Shown here in pieces: positions 15,205 through 23,642 of a stretch of 25,403 nucleotides of DNA. Within the stretch, counting starts at the first letter, position 1; the number at the start of each line of letters is the position of its first letter. Source of the DNA: SKLM01 sp964450435 (GTDB lineage: Bacteria > Chloroflexota > Anaerolineae > B4-G1); the NCBI GenBank assembly GCA_964450435.1, contig CAYVCX010000043.1, positions 1 to 25,403 of the forward strand. Reading direction: 5' to 3'. The notes under the pieces were generated by a model, which worked only from the letters and a program-made list of their open reading frames with translations, was not told where the DNA came from and ran no database searches. The position numbers and the translations under genes are program-made.

Positions 15205-16527
15205 ATGAAACTGATGAGATTCTTGAGTCTGTTCGTTGTGCTGGCGCTGCTCTTTGGGATGGCGGTGGGTTGTGCTGAGCCCGCGGTGGAACCGACGGAG
15301 CCGCCGGTGGAGGAACCGACGGAGCCCCCGGTGGAACCGGAGGAGCCCGAGGTGGAATGGGAAGAGGTGAAGATTGGTGCGCTGATTCCCGAGACCGGCG
15401 CCCTGTCGGAGTTCGGCGAGGGATTCCGCAAGACTGGCGAGCTTGCAGTGAAGCACTTGGAAGCAGCTGGTCTTCCGGTTAACCTGGTCTATGGAGACAC
15501 GGAGACCAGCGCTATGCCAGGGGTGGATGCGGCCAGCAGGTTGATTGACGTGGAGGGAGTGGTAGCCCTGATCGGCGCGGCGTCCAGCGGCGTCACCATC
15601 CCCATCGCGGAGTCCGTCTCCATCCCCAAGGAAGTTCCCCAGATCTCGAATGCGTCCACCAGTCCCTTGATAACCGACCTTCCCGCCGATGAGGGGAAGG
15701 ACTTCCTTTTCCGCACCTGCGCCTCTGACGCCCTGCAGGGCATCGTGTTGGGTCAATTGGCGGCGGAAGAAGGTTATGAGACGGCCTCCGTCCTGTGGGT
15801 CAACAACCCGTACGGAGAGGGGTTGATGAAAGAGTTCAAAGCGTCGTTTGAGGCGGAAGGCGGCACCGTCCTTCAGGACGTGGCCCACGATGAGGATCCG
15901 GCTCCTACGTACGTGGCAGAGCTCAGTGAAGTGATGAGCGGTGAGCCGGACGTGATGGTGGCACTGGCCTACCCGGGCCAAGCTACCGTCTACCTGAAGG
16001 AGTTCTTCGAGGGCGGCTACCATGAGACCACCGACTTACTCTTCGTCGATGGCACTAAGTCGATCAGGCTGCCCGAGGAGATCGGCTCAGAGCTCTTAGC
16101 TGGGTTCGTGGGAACCGCTCCCGGTACCAGGGGCGGAGAGCCGCTGGAGACGTTCGAGGCAGAGTACAGAGCGGAGTACGGAGAGCTGCCGCCCCTGCCT
16201 TTCATGACGAACTTCTACGACGGTCTCATGGTGGCTTCGCTCGCCGCTGCGAAGTGTCAGGCGGACGGGGTCGCGGTCACGTCAGTCAACGTCAGAGACA
16301 GACTGCGTGACGTGGCGAACCCACCTGGCGAAGAGGTGATGCCGGGCGCGGAGAGCCTGACTAGGGCGCTGGAGCTTATCGCGGCCGGTGAAGCTATCAA
16401 CTACGAAGGAGCTGCCGGCGCGGTTGGCTTCGACGAGCAGGGCGACGTAGTGACTCCCATTGAGGTCTGGAGGTACGTGGCCGAAGAGCCGTACATCGAG
16501 ACGGTTCGTATGGTGGAGCTTGACTAG
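15205..16527 (+). CDS. branched-chain amino-acid-type ABC transporter substrate-binding lipoprotein
   Basis: This is an extracytoplasmic binding protein of the Leu/Ile/Val (periplasmic-binding family 6) type that delivers its ligand to the LivHMGF membrane complex. The 440-residue product starts with a lipoprotein signal peptide: MKLMR, a hydrophobic stretch, then AVGC with Cys23 as the lipidation site. A Pro/Glu-rich linker follows at 24-53 with two copies of EPTEPPVE. The binding fold begins at VKIGALIPETGALSEFG and shows the family's IGAASSGVTIPIAE and VLWVNNPYGEGLMKEF. The ATG at 15205 has GGAGG about 9 nt upstream. Ligand specificity cannot be read; amides, urea or peptides are also bound by relatives. 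It is transcribed toward the livM gene, from which a terminator hairpin separates it. Confidence 0.9.
   Translation: MKLMRFLSLFVVLALLFGMAVGCAEPAVEPTEPPVEEPTEPPVEPEEPEVEWEEVKIGALIPETGALSEFGEGFRKTGELAVKHLEAAGLPVNLVYGDTETSAMPGVDAASRLIDVEGVVALIGAASSGVTIPIAESVSIPKEVPQISNASTSPLITDLPADEGKDFLFRTCASDALQGIVLGQLAAEEGYETASVLWVNNPYGEGLMKEFKASFEAEGGTVLQDVAHDEDPAPTYVAELSEVMSGEPDVMVALAYPGQATVYLKEFFEGGYHETTDLLFVDGTKSIRLPEEIGSELLAGFVGTAPGTRGGEPLETFEAEYRAEYGELPPLPFMTNFYDGLMVASLAAAKCQADGVAVTSVNVRDRLRDVANPPGEEVMPGAESLTRALELIAAGEAINYEGAAGAVGFDEQGDVVTPIEVWRYVAEEPYIETVRMVELD
15289..15336 (+). repeat. two tandem 24-nt repeats encoding EPTEPPVE
   Basis: Two adjacent 24-nt units (15289-15312 and 15313-15336) differ at only two bases, a C for G in a Pro codon and an A for G in the last Glu codon, and encode identical octapeptides. 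They build the flexible linker between the lipidated Cys and the binding domain. A repeat of this sort can gain or lose units by slippage without changing the frame. Confidence 0.85.
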
Positions 16528-16556
16528 GATCCGCTACATTCCGACGAGGCACGAAG

Positions 16557-16590
16557 CAAGAGGCCGGCCCCCGCGGGGGCCGGCCTCTTG
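16557..16590. terminator. 34-bp perfect palindrome, two-way terminator
   Basis: CAAGAGGCCGGCCCCCG is followed directly by its exact reverse complement. The hairpin stands between the stops of the convergent binding-protein gene (16527) and livM (16626). T runs are short on both sides, but position and strength suggest it ends both transcripts. Confidence 0.75.
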
Positions 16591-16625
16591 TGGATCGGGA
16601 TTCGTTATCGCCCCCAAGTGCTGGG

Positions 16626-17591
16626 TTAGAATGTGGAAACCTGCCGTTCTTCCCCAATCAGGCCCTTTGGCCTGACCAGGAGGACGCCGACCAGAAGGAG
16701 GCCGATTAGGATATAGCGGATGAAGGGAGCGCGAGTCTCGAAGCCGGCGGGTGCTACCGTAACGACGAAGGTCGAACTCCAGGACCAGAAGGCCCAGACG
16801 ACGAAGCCCCCCAAGATGGCGCCCTTGTTGTTTCCCGTACCTCCCAACGTAAGCATTGTCCAGATGATGAACGTCCCATAGGTGGGTTTGAAGAGCCCAG
16901 GTTGGATGGAGGCCCTGAAGTGGGCGTACAGGGCTCCTCCAATTCCCATCACCATCGCGCCTACGACCAGAGACTGCAACTTGAAGAGGAACACGTCCTT
17001 TCCGTTTGCCGCGACCATAATCTCGTCTTCCCTCACGGCTCGCAGGACTCTTCCCCAGGGAGAGCGAATCCCCCTCTCCAGGGCGACGTAGATGAGAACC
17101 ACGAAGACGATCACGATCGCGAGGTAGACGTAGTTGTAGTAGCGAGGCGCCACTAGGCCGTACAGAGGCTGAGGCAGGCCCACCAGGCCCTGGGACCCGT
17201 TCGCCAACCAGGGCTCATTGTTGAAGAAGAGGCGGATGGTTTCGGCGATGCCGATGGTGGCGATGGCCAGATAGCTGCCCCGCAGCCGGAGGGTGAGGAG
17301 ACCAACCAGGACAGCTAGCAGGCCGGAGACGATAGCTGCGGCGGCCACACCAACCAGGAACGGCATATTAAGGCCGATCGCTTGATCGACGTACTCAGCA
17401 GACGGCCCGGTGGGCAGCGGAGAGACGACCATAGCGGACGCGTAGGCTCCGATGGCGAAGAAGGCGGCGACGCCAAAGTTCAAGAGCCCGGTGTAGCCCC
17501 ACTGGACGTTCAAGCCCATGCTGAAGATAGCGTAGATAGCGGCCATGATAGAGAACGAGACCAGGTAGCTGAGAAGCCCTCCGATTTCCAT
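16626..17591 (-). CDS. livM: branched-chain amino-acid-type ABC transporter permease LivM
   Basis: LivM is one of the two membrane channels of the importer. The ATG at 17591 has AAGGAG 9 nt upstream and overlaps the livH stop by 1 nt; a longer frame upstream lies within livH and is not coding. The 321-residue protein has many hydrophobic segments, beginning YLVSFSIMAAIYAIFSMGLN, the LivM landmark GYTGLLNFGVAAFFAIGAYASA, LRLRGSYLAIATIGIAETIR, and the cytoplasmic coupling loop with SPWGRVLRAVREDEIMVAANG. The segment LTLGGTGNNKGAILGG near residue 240 is also typical. It is the last gene of the livG-F-H-M run and ends just before the palindromic terminator. Confidence 0.93.
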   Translation of the reverse strand: MEIGGLLSYLVSFSIMAAIYAIFSMGLNVQWGYTGLLNFGVAAFFAIGAYASAMVVSPLPTGPSAEYVDQAIGLNMPFLVGVAAAAIVSGLLAVLVGLLTLRLRGSYLAIATIGIAETIRLFFNNEPWLANGSQGLVGLPQPLYGLVAPRYYNYVYLAIVIVFVVLIYVALERGIRSPWGRVLRAVREDEIMVAANGKDVFLFKLQSLVVGAMVMGIGGALYAHFRASIQPGLFKPTYGTFIIWTMLTLGGTGNNKGAILGGFVVWAFWSWSSTFVVTVAPAGFETRAPFIRYILIGLLLVGVLLVRPKGLIGEERQVSTF

Positions 17592-18499
17592 TATCGGCTC
17601 TCCTTTTCTCCAAAGATGCCCTGAGGTCTGAACAGAAGCGCGAGCACCATGATCATGAAAGCGACGGCAGGTTTGTATGTCGGCTTTAGCCAGGCTGTGG
17701 AGATCTGCTGGGCCAGCCCCAGGACCAACCCTCCCACCGCCGCGCCAGTGATGCTGCCCTGCCCTCCTAAGATGATGGCTGCAAAGAGGGGGAGCAGGAA
17801 GATCCACCCCATCTCCGCGCGGAGCTGCGTCTGTATGCCGTAGAGCGTGCCAGCAAGGGCGATCAGCAAGCCAGCGATTGCCCAGGCCCACACGATCATG
17901 CGGTCGGTGTCGATGCCGGCGATGCGAGCCAGATCGGCGTTGTCCGATAAGGCCCGGAGGGCCTTCCCCATCTTCGTATTCTTGAGGAAGAGGTAAGTCC
18001 CAGCCGTCGCCACCCATGCGACCACGATGATGAACACCTCATCTGTCCTGATCCTGAGCCCCAAAAGGGTGATCATCGGCCGGATCCCTGAGGCGTAGAA
18101 GTGGAAGTCTGCTCCCCACAGGACATAGACCACCCCTCGCAGCGCCCAGGCGACGCCGACGGAGGCGATGAAGCCAGTGATAGCCGTCGCACCCATTCGT
18201 CTCAAGGGCCTGTAAACTGCTATGTCAAGGGCGACTGCCAGGACTGCCGACACGATGATCGCGGGAATGATGCCCACGAGTACCGCCCATGGGAAGGAGA
18301 AGGGGCCTACGGTCGCCTGCAGGAAACCCACCTCCGGGAGCAGAGAAACTACCAGCAGGGTAACATAGGCTCCCACAGTCATCTGATCTCCGTGAGCGGC
18401 GTTGAATAGATCGGTTATCCCCCAGATCAGGGTGAGCCCCACGGCTCCCAGAGCGATGATGCTGCCCAACACGATTCCCCAGAGGGCTAGCTGAATCAT
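17591..18499 (-). CDS. livH: branched-chain amino-acid-type ABC transporter permease LivH
   Basis: LivH is the second membrane channel. Two adjacent ATGs exist, at 18502 and 18499; the GGGGAGG just upstream ends 2 nt before the first and 5 nt before the second, so I prefer 18499 (302 residues). Landmarks are an N-terminal GSIIALGAVGLTLIWGITDLFNAAHGDQMTVGAYV-type segment (within residues 13-47), the coupling loop TKMGKALRALSDNADLARIAGID, and GGQGSITGAAVGGLVLGL near the C-terminus. The gene overlaps livF by a few bases and livM by 1 nt, so the permeases are translated together with the ATPases. I see no sign of damage. Confidence 0.92.
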   Translation of the reverse strand: MIQLALWGIVLGSIIALGAVGLTLIWGITDLFNAAHGDQMTVGAYVTLLVVSLLPEVGFLQATVGPFSFPWAVLVGIIPAIIVSAVLAVALDIAVYRPLRRMGATAITGFIASVGVAWALRGVVYVLWGADFHFYASGIRPMITLLGLRIRTDEVFIIVVAWVATAGTYLFLKNTKMGKALRALSDNADLARIAGIDTDRMIVWAWAIAGLLIALAGTLYGIQTQLRAEMGWIFLLPLFAAIILGGQGSITGAAVGGLVLGLAQQISTAWLKPTYKPAVAFMIMVLALLFRPQGIFGEKESR

Positions 18500-18501
18500 C
18501 A

Positions 18502-19206
18502 TTACCTCCCCAAGTAAAGCCTTGCTATCTCTTCGTCCGCGACGACCGCCTGCGGGCTCCCCTCGGCCTTCTTCTCTCCGCCCTCCAGGACGTAGACCCT
18601 GTCAGAAGTCTGCAGGGCCTTGGGTGCGTTCTGCTCCACCAGGAAGATGGTCACGCCCTGATCATTCAACTGCCTGATCCGCTCAAAGATAGCATCCACG
18701 AGGAAGGGGGCCAGGCCTGTGGATATCTCGTCCATAAGGAGCATCTCCGGGTTCAGCATCAGGGCCCGCCCGATGGCCAACATCTGTCTCATTCCCCCAC
18801 TGAGGTCCCCCGCCCGGCTCTTTCTCCGGTCGGCTATGTCGGGGAACAACTCGAATATCTCCTCGATGCGGGGGTGGATATCGTCATTCCTGATGAAGGC
18901 CCCCATTTCCAGGTTCTCTTGAACGGTCAGAGAAGGGAAGATGTTGTACTCCTGGGGGATGTAGGCCATCCCCGTCCGCACGAGTCTCTCCGGCGGGAAG
19001 CCGCTAATGTCCTCCCCCTTGTAGTAGATCTTTCCGCTCCAGGGGGTCACCACCCCGAAAATAGTCCTCAGCAACGTGGTCTTACCCGCCCCGTTGGGGC
19101 CGAGCATAGCGACGATCTCGCCTTCCTCCACCGCGAGGGAGAGCTCGTGCAGCACTTCCATGCTGCCATAGCCTGAGACTACATTGTCCACCTGCAAGAT
19201 GGTCAT
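18502..19206 (-). CDS. livF: branched-chain amino-acid-type ABC transporter ATPase LivF
   Basis: LivF is one of the two ATPases of the importer. The 234-residue length is typical. Walker A is GPNGAGKTT (36-44), the signature LSGGM (135-139), Walker B LLMDE (156-160), and the switch region reads FLVEQNAPKAL. That VEQN in place of a His is normal for LivF and is not a defect. The ATG at 19206 has GGGAGG 9 nt upstream and a second purine-rich GGAG very close to it. It starts 28 nt after livG and its stop overlaps the livH start region. Confidence 0.95.
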   Translation of the reverse strand: MTILQVDNVVSGYGSMEVLHELSLAVEEGEIVAMLGPNGAGKTTLLRTIFGVVTPWSGKIYYKGEDISGFPPERLVRTGMAYIPQEYNIFPSLTVQENLEMGAFIRNDDIHPRIEEIFELFPDIADRRKSRAGDLSGGMRQMLAIGRALMLNPEMLLMDEISTGLAPFLVDAIFERIRQLNDQGVTIFLVEQNAPKALQTSDRVYVLEGGEKKAEGSPQAVVADEEIARLYLGR

Positions 19207-19234
19207 ACTCCTTCACCTCCCACCCATCTCAAAT

Positions 19235-20053
19235 CTACGTGCCGGGTTCCCACCACAGTTCGCCCGAGACGGGCTGTTCGCTTCCCAGGTACACCTCCAG
19301 GACTCTTGGATCGCTGCTGACCTCGTCTGGGGTGCCCTCAGTCAGCTTCCTTCCCTGGTTCATCACAATGATGGGATCACACACGTTCATCACCAGGTCC
19401 ATCTCGTGTCCAATGAGGAACACAGTCTTCCCCTGTTCGCTGACCAGCCGCCGTATCTCGTCCGCCAGTTCCCCTCTCTCGGCTGGATTCACGCCGGCTC
19501 CTGGCTCGTCGAAGAGGATTAGATCCGGATTCGCCATCATCGCGCGCGCCAATTCCAGCATCCTCTTCTGCCCGCCAGAGAGGTTGCCGGCGTATTCATT
19601 CTTCAGATGAAGAAGACCAACTCTGTCAAGGCTTTCCAGGGCCTTGTCTCGGATCTCGTTCTCCCGGCTTCTGACCAGCCCCGGCTGGAGCCAGGTGTTC
19701 AGCAGGCGCTCTCCCGGCTGATGAGGGGGGACCAGCATTAGGTTCTCCAGAACCGTCATCAACTTCAGTTCCCGACTGATCTGAAACGTGCGGCACAGGC
19801 CCTTCTGGAATGTCTCGTGGAGAGAGAGGCGGTCGATGCGCTTGCCCTTGAAGTAGATCTCCCCTGCGTCGGGCTTGTAGAAGCCGGAGATGACGTTGAA
19901 GAGCGTGGTCTTTCCTGCGCCGTTGGGGCCTATGAGACCCGTGATGCGATTGGGGGCCACGTCGAGAGAGATGCCATCCACAGCCTTGATACCGCCGAAG
20001 TACTTGCGAACGTCCCGCACAGAGAGCATAGGGGAAGGGGTCTTGTCACTCAC
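19235..20053 (-). CDS. livG: branched-chain amino-acid-type ABC transporter ATPase LivG
   Basis: LivG is the other ATPase and the first gene of the operon. The 272-residue protein has Walker A GPNGAGKTT (42-50), signature LSGGQ (158-162), Walker B LILFDE followed by PGAGVNP, and switch His216 (FLIGHEMDLVM). The start is a GTG at 20053 with GAGGAG 9 nt upstream. A C-terminal tail of about 15 residues (EQPVSGELWWEPGT) extends past the usual end YLGS. A consensus promoter lies about 200 nt upstream; the binding protein that serves the complex is encoded apart, on the opposite strand. Confidence 0.95.
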   Translation of the reverse strand: MSDKTPSPMLSVRDVRKYFGGIKAVDGISLDVAPNRITGLIGPNGAGKTTLFNVISGFYKPDAGEIYFKGKRIDRLSLHETFQKGLCRTFQISRELKLMTVLENLMLVPPHQPGERLLNTWLQPGLVRSRENEIRDKALESLDRVGLLHLKNEYAGNLSGGQKRMLELARAMMANPDLILFDEPGAGVNPAERGELADEIRRLVSEQGKTVFLIGHEMDLVMNVCDPIIVMNQGRKLTEGTPDEVSSDPRVLEVYLGSEQPVSGELWWEPGT

Positions 20054-20253
20054 GATATCTTCTCCTCACAAGATGAATATGCCATCGGACTGGGTTGAAG
20101 GGGCCCGGAGGACTTGGGGAAACCAGCCACACCGTTACCGTGGTCAGGCCGTGAGCCGGACGGAAGAGTTCTGGCTGCAGAGTGCGTGCCAACCAAGCCG
20201 CATTGAGAGTCCTTCCATACCACTGACCCGGCCTTCCCGAGCACGTTTCGACG
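20054..20253 (-). other. long leader of the livGFHM operon
   Basis: About 190 nt separate the predicted start point from the livG start. I looked for a T-box (the conserved AGGGTGGNACCGCG), which often governs amino-acid transporters, and did not find it; no other known riboswitch is recognisable. An imperfect small hairpin around CCACACCGTTACCGTGG (20129-20145) is the only structure I note. Confidence 0.4.
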
Positions 20254-20281
20254 ATTATACGCCGCCGCCCCAGGTTGTCAA
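20254..20281 (-). promoter_or_regulatory. promoter of the livGFHM operon
   Basis: On the minus strand TTGACA (20281-20276), a 16-nt spacer and TATAAT (20259-20254) are perfect consensus boxes, with a start near 20247. Confidence 0.75.
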
Positions 20282-20606
20282 ATCACGACGTGGAGACTGT
20301 GGAAGAACTCTTTCCCAAGACAATCCTAGCCAACGCGCGACCCCCTTTCGGCCCGAAAAGGGCTCGAAACTGGTCTGGTCTCCCGCAAAACCCACGCCCG
20401 GCGGGATCTACGCCCTGCGATTGGTATCGCTATGACCTGCTCAACACTCTCCTATGTGCGGCTTCCAGCGAGGCTGACGTGCAGCGGCGTCAGATGAACC
20501 CGCTGGTCGCGTTTCCTACAATACTGTGGCTGGCTTTCGCCACGCGACGTCGAAACCCCGCGGGACTGGAACCTGGCGGTTAGCGGAACCGCCCAACAGG
20601 CCACTC
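20282..20606. other. intergenic region between liv promoter and glyQS end
   Basis: No gene is supported in these 325 nt. A 7-bp hairpin GGCGGTT-AGCGG-AACCGCC (20575-20593) lies 14 nt after the glyQS stop; no U run follows on the minus strand, so it is a poor intrinsic terminator. A second imperfect hairpin surrounds CCCTTTCGGCCCGAAAAGGG at about 20343-20362. Confidence 0.4.
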
Positions 20607-23600
20607 TTAGAACCCCTCGAGGCGGCTCAGATCGACGATGCCGTCGGCCAGGGCAGCGATGTGCTGGAGCTGGGCCAGCCGGTTCCTGCGGATCTCTTTA
20701 TCCTCGGCCATGACCAGTACCCCGGACTCCCGGGCGAAGTAGGCGTCGATCACGTCCACCAACGGCACGAAGGCGCTGAGCAGTTCGTCCACCGAGCTCT
20801 CAGGGGAAACCGCCAGCCGGGCCTCCCGGTACGCCTGATAGAGCTCCTGCTCAGCTGGCTCCTCGAACAGCCTTGGATCGAGGTCGAACCGCTCGTGGTA
20901 CTCACGGGTGATGCGCACGCAGCGCGAGTAGTTGTCCAGGATGGTGTCCCAGTCTTCACGTTCGACCCAGCGAGAGAGTTCCTTGACGCCGCGTTGGGCG
21001 AGATGCGGGTTGTGGCCGCGCTCCGCCAGGACAGCGTCGACGACGTCGTAGCGGTAGCCAGCGTCGCGTAGGGCGCCACGTAGGCGCTCGATGACGAAGT
21101 TGAGTGCTTGTGAAAGCGAGCCCTTGGAGACATCAACCGGCAGCAAGGCCCCAGCTTCCTTCAGCCCGCGCTCGACGGAGAAGGATAGCTCGTGGGCGAG
21201 GAGACTCTGGACCAGGCCCTGGGCATCACGCCGCAGGCCGTAGGGGTCGGTCGACCCGGTGGGGATGAGGCCGACGGCGAAGAGCGCGGCCATGCTGTCC
21301 AAGCGGTCGGCCAATCCGACGGTCAATCCGACTCTGGATTCGGGCAGTTGGTCGCCTGCAAAGCGAGGCAGGTAGTGCTCGAAAACGGCCTGAGCCACCT
21401 CGGGCGGTTCGCCAGACTCCAGGGCGTACTCACGGCCCATGACCCCCTGCAAGCTGGTGTGTTCGATGACCATCTGTGTCGCCAGGTCGGCCTTGGAGAG
21501 GCGAGCAGCCCGCCTCGCCAGGTCGGTCTGCTCCTGGTCCAGACCGACCAGCGGGGCCAGCTTCGGGATTAAGGGCTCAAGGCGGTGAATCTTATCGAGG
21601 ACCGAGCCTAGCTTCTCCTGGAAGGTCAGCGTATCCAGGCGGGGCAGGAAGCCCTCCAGAGGACGCTTTGTATCCTGCTCGTAGAAGTACTCGGCATCGG
21701 CGAAGCGAGCGCGGATGACTTCCTCGTTGCCGCGGCGTACTATGTCCAGATGCTCGTCGCCGCCATTCCTGACGGCCACGAAGTAGGGCAGGATGCTCCC
21801 TTGATTATCCAGAAGAGGGAAGGTGCGCTGGTGTTTCTTCATGACCGCGATGAGGACCTCAGCAGGGAGCTCCAGGTACTGATCCTCAAATCTGCCCAGG
21901 AATGGGTGGGGCTGCTCAACGAGATGAGTGACCTCGTTCAGCAGCTCTGGATCGTCGGGGATGCGGCCCCCCACGGTCTGTGCGAGATCCTGAGCTTGTT
22001 CGGCGATGAAGGCACGGCGCCTCTCCGGATCGACGATGATCCGATGCTGATCCAGAAGAGTCTGGTATTCCGCCGCGCCGTGAATCTCAAAGGGTGGAGA
22101 ACCCGCAGGGCGAGGGCCGCGGCTGGTTCGACCGCTGGAAACGGACGCGTAATCGAACGAGACCACCGCCTCCCCGAGCAAAGCGACCAGCCAGCGGATG
22201 GGCCGAGAGAAGGTGACGCCTGTCTCGTTCCAGCGCATACTCTGGGGGAAGTGGAGATCACTGATCAGGTTGGTCAGCAAGTTCGGAAGCACGGCCAAGG
22301 CCGGTCTTCCCTCTTCGCAGCGGACGGCGACGGCGTACTCACCACCGTCCATCTGCTTGATCTCCAGATCGGTCACTGCCACGCCCTGGCTCCGGGCGAA
22401 GCCCTCAGCGGCTCTTGTGGGACGTCCGCCCGCGTCGAAGGCGACCTGCTCCGGCGGCCCTTTGACCAGCTGTTCGACGCGTCGTTGCTGGGGCGCCAGC
22501 TCCTCGACGATCACCGAAAGACGGCGCGGCGTACCGACCACGCGCACGTTGTCGTAGTCGAGTCGGGCCTCGGCCAGGTAGTCGGGCGCCATCTCGCGCA
22601 GCTGTGAGAGGGCGTTGTCCAGGTCTCCGGCGGGGAGCTCCTCGGTGCCGATTTCCAACAACAGCGTCGCCGGCTCATCGACCGGCGGGACAATCCCGGC
22701 AGCGGATTCTCCGGCCTCCGCTGCAGGCTCCTGAGACTGGGCTTCTTCGTGGCTTGGAGCTCCGTCCAGCCATGGATGCTCCAGCCGTTTGCGCTGTTCG
22801 ACGTATGCCTCTGCCACATCGAGGAAGAGGGCGCGCATGCGCCGGAAGTAGGTGGCTCGCTCGGTAACGCCGATGGCACCGCGGGTATCGAGCAGGTTGA
22901 AGGTGTGCGAGCAGCGCAGGACATAATCGTGAGCAGGAATGACAAGCTTCTCGTCGAGACAGCGGCGTGCCTCCACCTCGTAGAGATCGTACATACGGGT
23001 CAGGCGGTCGACATCGGCGACGTGGAAGGCGTAATCACAGTGCTCGACCTCCTGGGGCAGGTAAATCTCGCCGTACGTATGCCTGCCGTCCCAGTCGATA
23101 TCCCACACCGAGCGTACGTTCTGGAGGAACATCACGATGCGCTCCAGGCCATAGGTGAGCTCCACTGAAATCGGGTCCAAAGAGAACCCCCCCGCCTGCT
23201 GGAAGTACGTGTACTGCGTGATCTCCAGGCCGTCCAGCCACACCTCCCAACCCAGGCCCCAGGCGCCGAGCGCCGGATGCTTCCAGTTATCCTCGACGAA
23301 GCGGATGTCGTGCTCCTCGCGACGAATCCCCAGCGCGAACAGGCTGTCCAGGTAAATCTCCTGGGGATTGCCAGGGTCTGGTTTGAGGATGACCTGGAAT
23401 TGGGTGTGCATCTGCATGCGGTTGGGGTTATCGCCGAATCGGCCGTCGTCGGGCCGATAGGACGGCTCGACGTAGGCCACGTTCCAGGGCTCGGGACCCA
23501 AGACGCGGAGCACGGTGGCGGGGTTCATCGTGCCCGCGCCGACCTTCTCACTGTACGGCTGCCAGATCAAGCAACCGTAATTCTCCCAGTACTCCTGGAG

Positions 23601-23642
23601 GCGAAGAACGACCTGTTGAAATGTCAGCGGTTTCTCACTCAC
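20607..23642 (-). CDS. glyQS: glycyl-tRNA synthetase, fused alpha and beta subunits
   Basis: This enzyme charges tRNA-Gly. In most bacteria the alpha (glyQ) and beta (glyS) chains are separate; here they are one 1011-residue chain. The alpha part at about 1-290 is complete (TFQQVVLRLQEYWENYGC near the start, GAGTMNPATVLRVLGPEPW at 35-53, TYFQQAGG at 145-152). An Ala/Glu/Gln-rich linker covers about 291-323. The beta part begins at TLLLEIGTEELPAGD and runs to the C-terminus, including EKLGSVLDKIHR and LTVGLADRLDSM. Chlamydia carries a similar one-chain enzyme of about 1000 residues. The start is a GTG at 23642, with a weak GAGG about 13 nt upstream; it overlaps the end of the broken hepT frame. 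It lies downstream of recO on the same strand, an order also seen in Firmicutes. Confidence 0.95.
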   Translation of the reverse strand: MSEKPLTFQQVVLRLQEYWENYGCLIWQPYSEKVGAGTMNPATVLRVLGPEPWNVAYVEPSYRPDDGRFGDNPNRMQMHTQFQVILKPDPGNPQEIYLDSLFALGIRREEHDIRFVEDNWKHPALGAWGLGWEVWLDGLEITQYTYFQQAGGFSLDPISVELTYGLERIVMFLQNVRSVWDIDWDGRHTYGEIYLPQEVEHCDYAFHVADVDRLTRMYDLYEVEARRCLDEKLVIPAHDYVLRCSHTFNLLDTRGAIGVTERATYFRRMRALFLDVAEAYVEQRKRLEHPWLDGAPSHEEAQSQEPAAEAGESAAGIVPPVDEPATLLLEIGTEELPAGDLDNALSQLREMAPDYLAEARLDYDNVRVVGTPRRLSVIVEELAPQQRRVEQLVKGPPEQVAFDAGGRPTRAAEGFARSQGVAVTDLEIKQMDGGEYAVAVRCEEGRPALAVLPNLLTNLISDLHFPQSMRWNETGVTFSRPIRWLVALLGEAVVSFDYASVSSGRTSRGPRPAGSPPFEIHGAAEYQTLLDQHRIIVDPERRRAFIAEQAQDLAQTVGGRIPDDPELLNEVTHLVEQPHPFLGRFEDQYLELPAEVLIAVMKKHQRTFPLLDNQGSILPYFVAVRNGGDEHLDIVRRGNEEVIRARFADAEYFYEQDTKRPLEGFLPRLDTLTFQEKLGSVLDKIHRLEPLIPKLAPLVGLDQEQTDLARRAARLSKADLATQMVIEHTSLQGVMGREYALESGEPPEVAQAVFEHYLPRFAGDQLPESRVGLTVGLADRLDSMAALFAVGLIPTGSTDPYGLRRDAQGLVQSLLAHELSFSVERGLKEAGALLPVDVSKGSLSQALNFVIERLRGALRDAGYRYDVVDAVLAERGHNPHLAQRGVKELSRWVEREDWDTILDNYSRCVRITREYHERFDLDPRLFEEPAEQELYQAYREARLAVSPESSVDELLSAFVPLVDVIDAYFARESGVLVMAEDKEIRRNRLAQLQHIAALADGIVDLSRLEGF

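Noticed and set aside
15289..15336. Short repeat array resembling CRISPR
   Set aside because: The units are in frame, tandem without spacers and inside a lipoprotein linker.
18502..19206. Missing switch His in LivF (reads VEQN)
   Set aside because: This is the normal state of LivF proteins and not a defect, unlike the Gln in the first ECF ATPase.
20054..20253. T-box or other amino-acid-sensing leader ahead of livG
   Set aside because: The conserved T-box core sequence and a paired terminator/antiterminator are not present.
20575..20593. Hairpin GGCGGTT-AGCGG-AACCGCC as glyQS terminator
   Set aside because: No U run follows on the minus strand and the stem is short, so I list it only in the intergenic entry.
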